Shown here: positions 1-8,520 of the stretch, in pieces | Numbering within the stretch: the first letter of the stretch is position 1 | How the letters are laid out: the number at the start of each line of letters is the position of its first letter | Assembly (NCBI RefSeq): GCF_023242475.1 | Contig: NZ_JALJFG010000030.1 | Location: 1 to 64,000, forward strand | DNA: 64,000 bases | Direction: 5' to 3' | Source of the DNA: Pseudomonas sp. MWU15-20650 | GTDB lineage: Bacteria; Pseudomonadota; Gammaproteobacteria; Pseudomonadales; Pseudomonadaceae | The notes under the pieces: model-generated | Database searches by the model: none | Told to the model about the DNA's origin: nothing | Seen by the model: the letters and a program-made list of their open reading frames with translations, nothing else | Translations under genes and position numbers: made by a program

Positions 1-10
1 CAGCGGTTCA

Positions 11-2101
11 TCAGTCCGGCTTGCTATCCACCACACCTGCGGTGTTATCCAGCAGGCTCTTGGTCGCCGTTTGCAGGAACGACTCAAGTTTCTGCTTGAG
101 GGCGGCCTCGTCCGGCGATTCCGGGATCACCTTGCCAGTCGGCTCAGCGCCCAGTGTGTATTCCCACAATTTGGGCGGCATTTCCTTCGGCAATACCAAC
201 ACGCGGTCGCCCGTGAGCAATGCCACGGTCTGGTCGTTACCCGACGGCTTGATCACGCCGAAACCTTTGTCGCCTTCCGGCAGGTTCAGCAAGTCACGGC
301 CCCAGCACTGGTGCAGGGTGTCGCCACCCAGGCGGCCCATGATGGTCGGCACGATATCGATCTGGGTGCCCACGGTGTGGTCACGCTCGCCGAATTTTTC
401 CTGCATGCCCGGTGCAATCATCAGCATCGGCACGTTGAAACGGCCCAGGTCCATTTCGGTAATCTGCTGTTCGTTGCCGAAGCCGTGGTCACCCACGATC
501 ACGAACAGGGTTTCCTTGAAGTACGGCTCCTTGCGAGCCTTTTCAAAGAACTGGCCCAGCGCCCAGTCGGAGTAGCGCATGGCGGTCAAATGCTCGTTGA
601 GGCTGCCACGGTCGGTGACTTTCTCAACCGGCAATGGTGTCGGCAACGCGTACGGGGTGTGGTTGGACAGGGTTTGCAGCAGCGCGTAGAACGGCTTGCC
701 ACCTTCACGGGCCTTCAGTTCTTCCAGGCCACGGTTGAACATGTCCTGGTCGGAAACGCCCCACGTCGGGTCGGAGAACACCGGGTTGACGAAGTCATTG
801 CGGCCAATGAAGTTGGTCATGCCCTGGTTGCTGAAGAAACCCGACTGGTTGTCCCAGGCGAAATCGCCGTTGTAGACATACACGTCGTCAAACTTGCGTG
901 CGCTGAGCAACTGCGGCAAGCCCGAGAGCTTGTGGCTACCTTCCGGGGTCTGCATCAGGTATTCGAAACCCGGCAGGTTCGGGAAGCAGGCCATGGTGGC
1001 GAACATACCCTGGTGGGTGTGGGTGCCATTAGAGAAGAAGCGGTCGAACAACAAGCCTTCCTTGGACAACTTGTCGAAGTACGGCGTTACGTTGCCCGGA
1101 CGCCCCAACGCGCCCACCGAGTGGCCGGCGAAGCTTTCCATCAGGATCACGACGACGTTCTTGATCGGCAGGGTTTTCTCGGCCGGCGGCGTGAAGTCAC
1201 GGCGTACGGCGGTGGTGTCGGTGTCCACCAGCTTCTCGTGGGCCGGCAGCAGCAACATGTCGCGCACGGTCTGGGTGGCCAGCGGCTGCTCCAGGGTGGC
1301 TTTCCAGATGTTGGAACGCTCTTCGGAGAAACGCGACTTGGCAGCGGCGATCAGCGACAGGGTACCGTTCAAGCCCAGCTGGTTGGCAAAGTTCGAGTCA
1401 GTGGTGTAGACATCCCCCCAACGCAGCGGCGGGCCCTGGCGCAGGGTGCCACGGATGGCCACCACGGCGATCAGCAGGCAGACCACGAACACCGCAATGC
1501 GGCTGTACCACGGCGCCACCTGGCGTGTGCCGATGCTGCCGCCGCTGAACGGGCCACGCGGGCGCGTTGCACGGTCGGCGCCCTTGAAGGCGATGCTCAG
1601 GATCAGCGTACCGACGGCCCAGGCCAACAGGTAACGCACCACCGGGAAACCGTACCAGAGCATGCTCATCACGGTTTTCGGGTCTTCCTTCACATACTGG
1701 AAGACCAGCCCGTTGAGGCGCTGGTGGAATTCACGGTAGAAGTCCATCTCCATCAGGCCCAGGAACAGGGCAATGCTGGACGCGACAGTCAGCCACAAAC
1801 GGAAGAAGCCCCGCGCCGCCATGGCCCGTACGCTGAACAAGGCCAGCAGCAACGGGACCAGCGCGTACATCACGAAGCGGATGTCGAAACGGGTGCCGTT
1901 GACGAACGCTTCCAGGAAGGTCGAGGCCGGCGTGTCGAGGATCATCTCGCGGTTATAGACCAGCAGCGCCAGGCGCAGCAGGGAGAACATCACCATCATG
2001 ACCAGTGCGCAGAGCAGCGTATAAGCCAGATGGGATTTGACGGTCGGTTGCAGCAGGCGATTTGAAGCTCGCTGCTGATTCAGGGCGTCCGGGTTTGCCA
2101 T
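11..2101 (-). CDS. LtaS/MdoB-like phosphoglycerol transferase (membrane sulfatase-fold)
   Basis: A 696-residue protein. The first ~220 residues hold about five hydrophobic segments; the C-terminal ~400 residues are a periplasmic alkaline-phosphatase/sulfatase-fold domain. Visible motifs are ILMESFAGHS (metal-binding strand), NGTHTHQGMFAT (region of the nucleophilic Thr) and VGDHGFGNE (metal ligands Asp/His). Family members move phosphoglycerol from phosphatidylglycerol to an acceptor: LtaS makes lipoteichoic acid and MdoB/OpgB decorates osmoregulated periplasmic glucans. In a pseudomonad a glucan-decorating or related envelope role is more likely than LTA synthesis; this is inference. It stands alone, transcribed away from the RiPP operon. 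Confidence 0.85.
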   Translation of the reverse strand: MANPDALNQQRASNRLLQPTVKSHLAYTLLCALVMMVMFSLLRLALLVYNREMILDTPASTFLEAFVNGTRFDIRFVMYALVPLLLALFSVRAMAARGFFRLWLTVASSIALFLGLMEMDFYREFHQRLNGLVFQYVKEDPKTVMSMLWYGFPVVRYLLAWAVGTLILSIAFKGADRATRPRGPFSGGSIGTRQVAPWYSRIAVFVVCLLIAVVAIRGTLRQGPPLRWGDVYTTDSNFANQLGLNGTLSLIAAAKSRFSEERSNIWKATLEQPLATQTVRDMLLLPAHEKLVDTDTTAVRRDFTPPAEKTLPIKNVVVILMESFAGHSVGALGRPGNVTPYFDKLSKEGLLFDRFFSNGTHTHQGMFATMACFPNLPGFEYLMQTPEGSHKLSGLPQLLSARKFDDVYVYNGDFAWDNQSGFFSNQGMTNFIGRNDFVNPVFSDPTWGVSDQDMFNRGLEELKAREGGKPFYALLQTLSNHTPYALPTPLPVEKVTDRGSLNEHLTAMRYSDWALGQFFEKARKEPYFKETLFVIVGDHGFGNEQQITEMDLGRFNVPMLMIAPGMQEKFGERDHTVGTQIDIVPTIMGRLGGDTLHQCWGRDLLNLPEGDKGFGVIKPSGNDQTVALLTGDRVLVLPKEMPPKLWEYTLGAEPTGKVIPESPDEAALKQKLESFLQTATKSLLDNTAGVVDSKPD

Positions 2102-2820
2102 GTCGTTTTAGGACCCATTGGAAGTTTAAGTTACGAAATAATGCAGTGGCGTCCGTCCCTCGCCCAGGCTGGCTGGGGTAGGCGGTTAACGCGATGGCAC
2201 AAATGGTGCCCGATCAAGGCCGGCAAGGCTATAAATTACTGAATGTGCAACGTTGCTACGCCTTTATATGGCCCCGGAGGTAGAGCCTTGGCAGCTGCAC
2301 AAGGCCTGCGAATTGTCTTGGTTGGAATGTGAAAATTCTGTGCAGCGAATATTTCGATACACAAAATACGAATGGCACGGGCCGCTCCGACAGCGCAGTT
2401 GCAAAGCACTTTATCGGCACAACTGGCGCGCTGTAATTGCCATTATTTAGCCACTACCTTTGCCGTTCGCTCCTGTGAATGACATCGGCAACCCAGCCCA
2501 AGAAGCCGTCCCCATTATGGGGGTCATGGAACCGGCGGGGAATTCAACAAACACCCAAGGCCACCCCTCACCCAAGACAGCGCCTTCGTGTTCGGCGCAA
2601 CGGAGCAAACATGCTACTGCACTAGACTTCAGCGACTTTTACATCGAATGCCGATGAAGTGATCAGCCCGTACGCCAAGTAATTTTCCAGTGCATTGCCC
2701 CAAATAAAGTCCGAATCAAAACTAAACGCATTGCCTTGACATGAACTTCCTCACCTGCAAGGTTTATAGCCGTTGCGCAACACACCTCCTCAAATGCAAC
2801 ACTATGGATAGGAAAATAAA
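2102..2820. other. 719-bp intergenic region upstream of the RiPP precursor
   Basis: No convincing gene. Two short open frames on the plus strand (about 2253-2450 and 2460-2657) lack ribosome-binding sites and family features. The region must carry the promoter of the leftward LtaS-like gene and of the rightward precursor gene. A TTGACA hexamer lies at 2736-2741, but the nearest -10-like TTTATA (2763-2768) is 21 bases away, which is poor spacing. Confidence 0.5.
2195..2210. promoter_or_regulatory. palindrome GGCAC-N5-GTGCC, also a sigma-54-like spacing
   Basis: The sequence TGGCACAAATGGTGCC has perfect 5-bp inverted arms. It also places GG and GC at the -24/-12 spacing of sigma-54 promoters, readable on both strands. 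Leftward it would start transcription about 80 bases before the LtaS-like gene. It could equally be an operator. Low confidence. Confidence 0.25.
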
Positions 2821-2997
2821 ATGGACACTCTCGTTAACAATGCAACCTTCGCGCTGGAACTGGATTCGGAAACAGCAGAAAAGTTTTCCGTCATCCTGAA
2901 CGATGAAAGTCTGATGCACGCCGGTTTTGTGGCCCATCAGTCGAACAACAACGTGTTGACGCTGGCCCTGGCTGAAGAAGTAAAAATCGCAGCCTAA
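2821..2997 (+). CDS. putative cysteine-free RiPP precursor peptide (58 aa)
   Basis: A 58-residue ORF starting ATG after an AGGA-type ribosome-binding site (GATAGGAAAATAAA) and ending TAA at 2995-2997. The N-terminal ~35 residues are acidic and leader-like (ALELDSETAEKFSVIL). The C-terminal part contains VAHQSNNNVLTLALAEEV and ends IAA. There is no Cys, which excludes Cys-derived thiazoles and lanthionines as the main modification; Ser, Thr and backbone amides remain possible targets. It is immediately followed by a strong terminator-like hairpin and then YcaO-TfuA, the usual place for a precursor made in excess of its enzymes. The precursor role is inferred from size and context. I do not recognise the family. 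Confidence 0.75.
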   Translation: MDTLVNNATFALELDSETAEKFSVILNDESLMHAGFVAHQSNNNVLTLALAEEVKIAA

Positions 2998-3032
2998 AAA
3001 AACGGGAGGGAAGTCATTCCCTCCCGTTTTTT
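2997..3032 (+). terminator. strong hairpin with T-run between precursor and ycaO
   Basis: A perfect 12-bp stem (3001-3012 with 3017-3028) and a GTCA loop, followed by a T-run and preceded by an A-run. It would end most transcripts after the precursor and let some through to the modification genes, a common arrangement in RiPP operons. Confidence 0.85.
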
Positions 3033-3075
3033 AGTAGATGCTTGTTTATCTTTTATCAAGCCAAGGTGCCAACTT

Positions 3076-4293
3076 ATGCAAAGGCTTAGTTCGAGCCTTC
3101 GTCGTCGCAGTGCCGAAGAAACATTAAAAGTCATCGTCAACGACATCGCCCCCCGCCTGGGCATTACCCGGGTAACAGACACGACTTGGCTGGACCGTAT
3201 TGGTATTCCCGTGTTTGCCAGTATTCGACCCGCCGCACTCAAGGGGTCGCTGTGCGTCAATGCGGGTAAGGGCCTCAGGCCAGCAGAAGCCAAGATAGGC
3301 GCGTACATGGAGGCTATCGAATTCAGCCTTGCGCAATACAATACCGCCCAGTTGAAACTGTTAGAGACCACGCCCAGGCAACTCATAGAAAGCCATGAGG
3401 GCCGAATAGCGTTCAATCAGTTCTGCCTGTTGTATGGCTTCTCTGCCAATGCCGACGCGCTCATCATGGCCATCGAAGTCGAAGATGTATTGCGTCAGCA
3501 ACAGGTCCTGGCACCCGCCGAACTGGTGTTCATTCCCTACCCCGAGAACCCCGGGCAGCAACTCTTCGGCGAAAGCTCCAGTGGCCTGGCCTCAGGCAAT
3601 GACGTGGTGGAAGCCTCGGTGCACGCGGTGTGCGAACTGATGGAGCGCGATGTTCAAGCCTTCAATCACCTGCATGACCGCTCCTGCCTCGTCAATCTGG
3701 ACCACTACAGCGCCGAAACCGACAGCCTGATCAGGAAAATCAATGATGCGGGCTTAAGCCTGTCGGTTCGCTACACCGAGAACTGTTTTGGCCTGGCCTA
3801 CTTCCAGGCGTTCATCATGGAAGAATCACCCCAGGCGCCCATCTCTGTCGCGACGGGCTCAGGGCTGCACCCCATCAAGGAAATCGCCTTGATCCGTGCG
3901 ATCTGCGAAGCGGCCCAAAGCCGCCTGAGCCACATCCACGGCGGCCGGGACGACATCATCGAGCGGGTCAAATACTTCGAGAAGAAGGGCCGTACGGTCG
4001 AGCTTGAAGCCATCTCACGCCTGCGTAGCGTGGCCACCGCCCGTGACCAGATGATCGATTACTCCGCCATCGACTGCCAGGAGGCCGCGATCCCCACCCT
4101 CGAATCGGCCTGGGCATTGCTCATCGAGCGATTGCAGAGCATCGGGCTCAGTACCGTGCTGAGGGTTGTGCTCAGCAAGGCCACGGACGACATCACGGTG
4201 GTCAGAATCATGATTCCGGGGCTTGAAGCCTTTGAACCGGGGTTGAAAAGGGTCGGTCCGAGGTTACTTACGTATGTCAAACAAAACGCTTGA
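3076..4293 (+). CDS. YcaO-family ATP-dependent peptide backbone-modifying enzyme
   Basis: A 405-residue YcaO-fold protein. YcaO enzymes phosphorylate a backbone amide oxygen with ATP; with TfuA they install thioamides using a sulfide donor. The ATP/Mg region is seen as EAKIGAYMEAIEF (71-83), GLASGNDVVEASVHAVCELM near 170-189 with ERD following, and AICEAAQSRLSHIHG (about 275-290). The C-terminus lacks the Pro-rich PxPxP tail typical of azoline cyclodehydratases, which fits a TfuA partner. It overlaps tfuA by 20 bases, so the two are translationally coupled. Thioamidation is inferred from the YcaO-TfuA pairing, and is supported by the sulfur-carrier genes in the same operon. Confidence 0.9.
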   Translation: MQRLSSSLRRRSAEETLKVIVNDIAPRLGITRVTDTTWLDRIGIPVFASIRPAALKGSLCVNAGKGLRPAEAKIGAYMEAIEFSLAQYNTAQLKLLETTPRQLIESHEGRIAFNQFCLLYGFSANADALIMAIEVEDVLRQQQVLAPAELVFIPYPENPGQQLFGESSSGLASGNDVVEASVHAVCELMERDVQAFNHLHDRSCLVNLDHYSAETDSLIRKINDAGLSLSVRYTENCFGLAYFQAFIMEESPQAPISVATGSGLHPIKEIALIRAICEAAQSRLSHIHGGRDDIIERVKYFEKKGRTVELEAISRLRSVATARDQMIDYSAIDCQEAAIPTLESAWALLIERLQSIGLSTVLRVVLSKATDDITVVRIMIPGLEAFEPGLKRVGPRLLTYVKQNA

Positions 4294-4975
4294 GCCCTGC
4301 CTGCTGTTTGCAGGCCCTTCCCTGCAAGGCATCGACAGCCAGTTACTGTGCAGTGACGGCCTGGTGTTGTGCCCGCCCGTCAAACGCGGCGATATAGAGC
4401 GTCTGGTGGCGCAATCACCGCCCTCGAACCTCGCGATTGTCGATGGCGTGTTCCATGCACACCCAGCGGTCGGCCACGCCGAGATACTGGGTGCCCTGGA
4501 CGCCGGCTGGCGCATCTGGGGCCTGTCTTCCATGGGAGCCATTCGCGCCTGTGAAATGGATACGCTGGGAATGACCGGCTTTGGTGAAGTCTATCGACAA
4601 TTCGCCAGCGACCCGGACATGTCCGATGACGAAGTGACGTTGGTGCATCAAGCACAGGAGCCGTACCTTTCGCTCAGTGAACCACTGATCCATATCAGGC
4701 AGTTTTTAAGGCACTGGGCGGCGGAAAAAATCATCACGCCGGCACACGAACAACATACCCTGCACTACCTGAAAAACATGTGGTACGGACATCGCACACT
4801 CCGTTGCTTGAAAGACACCTTGATGACACTGCCGGTCGCGGAAAACACCATAGACAGCGCCTTGGCCAACTTTTCTGCCTACAGAATCAAAAGCCTGGAC
4901 TTGATCGATTTTCTCAAACTGAAACCATGGACGAAGACGGTAAACCAGAATGTCGCCATCAGAGATACTGTGTGA
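4274..4975 (+). CDS. TfuA-like protein, YcaO partner
   Basis: A 233-residue protein with the TfuA-core pattern: LFAGPSLQG near the N-terminus, CPPVKRGDIERL, AIVDGVFHAHPAVGHAEIL, then WGLSSMGAIRACEMDTLGM and SDDEVTL. TfuA proteins pair with YcaO in trifolitoxin, thioviridamide-type RiPPs and McrA thioamidation, where they are thought to help deliver or hydrolyse the sulfur donor. It overlaps the ycaO end and the start of the next gene. The N-terminal core is well conserved; the C-terminal ~90 residues are less recognisable. Confidence 0.9.
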   Translation: MSNKTLEPCLLFAGPSLQGIDSQLLCSDGLVLCPPVKRGDIERLVAQSPPSNLAIVDGVFHAHPAVGHAEILGALDAGWRIWGLSSMGAIRACEMDTLGMTGFGEVYRQFASDPDMSDDEVTLVHQAQEPYLSLSEPLIHIRQFLRHWAAEKIITPAHEQHTLHYLKNMWYGHRTLRCLKDTLMTLPVAENTIDSALANFSAYRIKSLDLIDFLKLKPWTKTVNQNVAIRDTV

Positions 4976-5720
4976 AATAAATGGCTTGCCATTTGTAAAC
5001 TCACACTTCAACAGCACGAAACTTCTAACCCTCGTCGCCGTTGTGCGCAGAAATATCGCGGGCAACGGGTTACCTTTAGCCACTTATTTGCAACCCGACT
5101 TTGCCACCGCCCTGTATCAACAGCACGTCGAAGGCGCACCTGAGTTTCCGCCCCATCAAGCGCTGAGCAACGCCGAGCAGTTCATGTTGGCCGAAGCGAA
5201 GAACAACCTGAAAGCCTTGCTACCGCAATGGAGCAAACTATTCGACCTGCCGGTTAATATATATAAGTTGCTGACGCAACAAGTCAGCCTGACCAATCCC
5301 GTGCTGCCGCAACAAATGTTCCTGGGCGAAGCCGCGTTCACCAGCATGACGGATCTTGAAGAACTGCTCGTGCATGAGCTGTCGCATATCTGGTGCAGCA
5401 TGATCGCTGAGATTTACGACTTCCAGCTCAAGGACAGCGCAAACGACTACGTCCTGCCATCGGGCACCGGCGGCAAGAACCCTCGGGGCGTCTTGCTGGC
5501 CTGCCTGTTCGCGGTCAGCGCCGTGAACTACCACAAGCGCCTGGTGGCCAGCGGCTCGGTGCGAGCGCGCCCCGAACGGCTGGATTTTCTGCATCAGTAT
5601 TTCCTCCAGAGCCTGGCCACGCTCCAGGCATCAGCCGAACTGTCTGAAATCGGCAAGCTGATCACCTCCAGACTGGATACATTCTCCAGTGACCTGACAA
5701 CTGACACCGCTCAAGGATGA
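4950..5720 (+). CDS. HExxH-motif putative peptide-modification protein
   Basis: A 256-residue protein with a HELSH metal motif at residues 142-146, preceded by DLEELLV. After it comes a G-K-N-P-R-G-V-L-L pattern and a hydrophobic stretch ending YHKRL (about 174-198). This order resembles the HEXXH RiPP family (TIGR04267-like), some members of which are Fe/alpha-ketoglutarate-dependent peptide hydroxylases rather than proteases. His195 could be a third ligand. It overlaps tfuA by 26 bases. The start is the first ATG in frame, with a weak ribosome-binding site. A leader-cleaving metalloprotease is the main alternative. Confidence 0.6.
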   Translation: MSPSEILCEINGLPFVNSHFNSTKLLTLVAVVRRNIAGNGLPLATYLQPDFATALYQQHVEGAPEFPPHQALSNAEQFMLAEAKNNLKALLPQWSKLFDLPVNIYKLLTQQVSLTNPVLPQQMFLGEAAFTSMTDLEELLVHELSHIWCSMIAEIYDFQLKDSANDYVLPSGTGGKNPRGVLLACLFAVSAVNYHKRLVASGSVRARPERLDFLHQYFLQSLATLQASAELSEIGKLITSRLDTFSSDLTTDTAQG

Positions 5721-5723
5721 CCC

Positions 5724-5996
5724 ATGGCAGTCGTACACTTTCCCCGGCAGTTCATGCCCTACACCGACCAACATAAAACCCACGTCGCCGAGGGTGTGTG
5801 TGTCAACGATGTGCTGGGCAACCTGACCACGCGGTTTCCCGCCCTGATTGGCCCCGTCTTCTCCGAGGACCTTCACCCACTGCCGTTCGTGGGCTTGTTC
5901 GTCAACGGCATGCCAGTGATGAGTGAGCAGGACCGTGGCCGCCCCCTGGACAGTAACGCGCAATTGATTCTGATCAACGCCGTGGCAGGTGGCTGA
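5724..5996 (+). CDS. ThiS/MoaD-like ubiquitin-fold sulfur carrier ending in Gly-Gly
   Basis: A 90-residue protein with a clear AAGGA ribosome-binding site 3 bases after the preceding gene. It ends AVAGG, the diglycine tail that ThiF/MoeB enzymes adenylate and convert to a thiocarboxylate. The segment VGLFVNGMPV followed by LILINAVAGG fits the last strands of a beta-grasp fold. The MoeB-rhodanese gene follows directly. It probably donates sulfur to the YcaO-TfuA pair. Function is inferred from the tail, size and neighbour. Confidence 0.8.
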   Translation: MAVVHFPRQFMPYTDQHKTHVAEGVCVNDVLGNLTTRFPALIGPVFSEDLHPLPFVGLFVNGMPVMSEQDRGRPLDSNAQLILINAVAGG

Positions 5997-5997
5997 C

Positions 5998-7122
5998 ATG
6001 CAGTGCACCCTGAAGACGGACACCTCCCGTTACGCCCGCCAGATGATCCTCAGCGAGGTCGGCCCCCAGGGCCAGCAACGTCTCAAAGACAGCAAGGTGC
6101 TGGTGGTCGGTGCAGGGGGGCTGGGCTGCCCGGTGCTCTTGTACCTGGCGGGCGCGGGCGTAGGCACGATTGGCATCGTTGATAACGACATCGTCGACCT
6201 GAGCAACCTGCATCGGCAGATTCTTTATGGGGTTGCCGATGTCGGCGAATTGAAAGTGTCGGCAGCCAGGCGTCGTATCCTCCAGTTGAACCCGGACATC
6301 GTCGTCGACACCGTTGCCACCACGCTGAACCCGGACAATGTCCTGTCGTTGCTGGCCAGCTACGACATCATTGTCGACGCCACCGATAACTTCGACACCA
6401 AATACCTCATCAGCGATGCCTGTATCGCCTGCGAAAAACCGATGGTCTATGCCTCGATCAGCCAGTTCGAGGGGCAGGTGTCGGTCTTTAATCATTACCA
6501 CCCAGACACCCAGGAACGGGGGCCGTGCTTCCGGGATCTGTTCGAAACACCACCGCCCCCTCACTTGACGCAAAACTGCGCGCAAGCGGGTGTGCTTGGC
6601 GTCATACCCGGCCTGCTCGGCTGCTTTCAAGCTAACGAAGTGCTCAAGCTCATCCTCCAAGCCGGGGAGCCCTTGAGCGGCAAATTGTTGTCCATCGATT
6701 GCCTGGACAACAGCGTCCACCTGCTGAACATCCATAAAACCCGGGATCGCCTTCCTGCACCCACCCTGGGGGCTTCGACCACGCCGGCATGGCGCGACAG
6801 CGACTGGCTCGCCCCCGACAGATTGCATGACTGGCTCAAGTCACAAGCGCCCTTTCAACTGGTCGACGTACGCGACAGCCATGAATATCTGCAGGGTTCG
6901 CTGGGCGGTCAATTGATTCCGCTCAAAGACATCATCCATCGCCAACTAGAGCTCGATACCACCCGCAGTATCGTTTTCTATTGCAAGTCCGGTGTCAGGA
7001 GCAAGGCCGCCCTGCTGGCTGTTCGCAGCATCCACCCGCACGCGCACCTCTATAGCCTGGAAGGTGGCATCGAGCGGTACCTGGCGACTTACCCTGATCA
7101 CTGCGCCCCGGTCACGCCGTGA
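5998..7122 (+). CDS. MoeB/ThiF-type activating enzyme fused to rhodanese
   Basis: 374 residues if started at the ATG at 5998; a GTG at 5989 is also in frame. The N-terminal E1-like domain shows the nucleotide loop VVGAGGLGCPV, DNDIVDLSNLHRQ and the conserved NCAQAGVLGVIPG with the candidate catalytic Cys. The C-terminal ~110 residues are a rhodanese domain with active loop CKSGVRS, which would carry a persulfide. In MoeB-type enzymes two CxxC pairs bind zinc; here the first is CFRD and the second is absent, so the zinc site looks lost. It probably adenylates the preceding carrier and loads sulfur on it. Confidence 0.9.
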   Translation: MQCTLKTDTSRYARQMILSEVGPQGQQRLKDSKVLVVGAGGLGCPVLLYLAGAGVGTIGIVDNDIVDLSNLHRQILYGVADVGELKVSAARRRILQLNPDIVVDTVATTLNPDNVLSLLASYDIIVDATDNFDTKYLISDACIACEKPMVYASISQFEGQVSVFNHYHPDTQERGPCFRDLFETPPPPHLTQNCAQAGVLGVIPGLLGCFQANEVLKLILQAGEPLSGKLLSIDCLDNSVHLLNIHKTRDRLPAPTLGASTTPAWRDSDWLAPDRLHDWLKSQAPFQLVDVRDSHEYLQGSLGGQLIPLKDIIHRQLELDTTRSIVFYCKSGVRSKAALLAVRSIHPHAHLYSLEGGIERYLATYPDHCAPVTP

Positions 7123-7168
7123 ACGCCCCTGATTGCGCAGTCATCCTCTCCGAATCAAAGGTACCTCA

Positions 7169-8473
7169 ATGAGTGCAAATTCTTCAGGCATTACCTGGGG
7201 TTTTCCCGGCATCGACCGGCGTTTGCTGAAAGTGCAATTCAGCTTTTTGCTGATGGTCCTGGGGGGACGCTGCAATCAATTGGCGGTGGCCTGGTGGGCC
7301 CTGCAGGAAACCGGTTCTGCGCTCTATTTTGCCAACATGATTGCCTGTTCCATCGCCGCAGAGGTGTTAGCCAAACCCCTGCTGGGATGGGTGGGGGACA
7401 AGTACAACAAGATCCTGATCATCAAGCTGGCCGCCTGGGTCAGTTTGCTGACCGCCCTGTTGATGGTGATCCTGTCCGCCACGGAGTCGTTCAACCCCTG
7501 GACGGTGGGTGCGCTGATGATGATCAGCAGTGCGGTCGTCGGCGTACGTGACCCGCTCCAGGCGTCGATCATTCCTTTGTTTGCAGACGACGATAAAGTC
7601 TCCCTGGCCTTTCGCACCAAAAGCGTGATGTCGTCCTTTTCGATCCTGCTGGGGCCGGTCATGGCCAGTGGGTTGATCTACGGGTTCGGCATCACGTTCG
7701 CCTTTGCCGCTGATTTTTTTGCGATTCTGATCGCCGGCGCGCTGATCGCGACCATACCCAGCCACATCGGCGCCACAGGCCAAGGCGAAAAAGCCACGGG
7801 CGCCGGCGGCTTTAGCATGATCTATTCCGGCTTCAAGGTGGTGTACGGCGTCAAGGTCGAGTTTTACCTGGCCATTGTCGCGATGCTGATCAACTTTGCC
7901 CTGTTTCCATTTTTCACCATCCTGCTGCCTCTCTACGTGAAAGACGTCATCCACTACCCGGTCACTTACATCGGTCTCCTGGACTCGTGCTTCGGGCTGG
8001 GCATCCTGGCGGGCAGCTACAAGATCATCGGCTGGTTATCCGAACGCCTCCCCCGCGACCTGTGTGTATCCGCAGGTTTTGCGTTACTGGGGTTCAACCT
8101 GGTGGTGGTCGGTACCGTTTCTTCATCGCTGCTCGTACCCGCCGCCTTCTTCTGCGGCGGCGTCGGGCTGATGCTGATCAACATCCCCACCTCCGCCGTG
8201 AGGTTGCTGGCGACACCCAAGCTCCATCGCAACCGGATCTTTGCCACGGTCTCGTTTCTGTCTGCGGCGGCCAGCCCCTTGGGCAGTTTCGCGATGAACA
8301 GCCTGATCGCTCACCTGGGAGTCGCGCTGACCATCACACTGCTGGGCGTCATGGTGCTGCTGTTGTCGTTGCTGGTATTTCTGGTACCCGACTTCAAGAC
8401 GTTCATGCGCACCAAGGATACGCAGCTCAGCGATGCCTACCTGGACAAATACCCTGCCGCGTTCGCGCACTGA
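7169..8473 (+). CDS. MFS transporter, probable exporter of the RiPP
   Basis: A 434-residue membrane protein with about 12 hydrophobic segments and an MFS-type loop (GWVGDKYNK) between helices 2 and 3. The start at 7169 follows an AAAGG site; upstream in-frame starts lack one. It lies inside the operon after the sulfur-activation genes, so export of the finished peptide, or self-protection, is the likely job. The substrate cannot be read from sequence. Confidence 0.8.
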   Translation: MSANSSGITWGFPGIDRRLLKVQFSFLLMVLGGRCNQLAVAWWALQETGSALYFANMIACSIAAEVLAKPLLGWVGDKYNKILIIKLAAWVSLLTALLMVILSATESFNPWTVGALMMISSAVVGVRDPLQASIIPLFADDDKVSLAFRTKSVMSSFSILLGPVMASGLIYGFGITFAFAADFFAILIAGALIATIPSHIGATGQGEKATGAGGFSMIYSGFKVVYGVKVEFYLAIVAMLINFALFPFFTILLPLYVKDVIHYPVTYIGLLDSCFGLGILAGSYKIIGWLSERLPRDLCVSAGFALLGFNLVVVGTVSSSLLVPAAFFCGGVGLMLINIPTSAVRLLATPKLHRNRIFATVSFLSAAASPLGSFAMNSLIAHLGVALTITLLGVMVLLLSLLVFLVPDFKTFMRTKDTQLSDAYLDKYPAAFAH

Positions 8474-8520
8474 CGCGCGTCGCCGTCACCGGCCTATTGC
8501 AAACGGAGTTGTTGCTGACC

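Noticed and set aside
71..2065. Long open frame on the plus strand opposite the LtaS-like gene
   Set aside because: Gln/His/Arg-rich translation typical of the antisense of a high-GC gene; the minus-strand protein has clear family motifs.
2253..2657. Two short plus-strand frames in the gap before the precursor
   Set aside because: No ribosome-binding site, no family resemblance, biased composition.
2736..2768. Sigma-70 promoter TTGACA...TTTATA before the precursor
   Set aside because: A 21-base spacer is outside the working range; the hexamer alone is not enough.
7987..8520. Upstream extension of the methyltransferase frame
   Set aside because: It would overlap most of the MFS C-terminus; Arg/Gln-rich shadow sequence. 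The ATG at 8521 has a GGAG site upstream.
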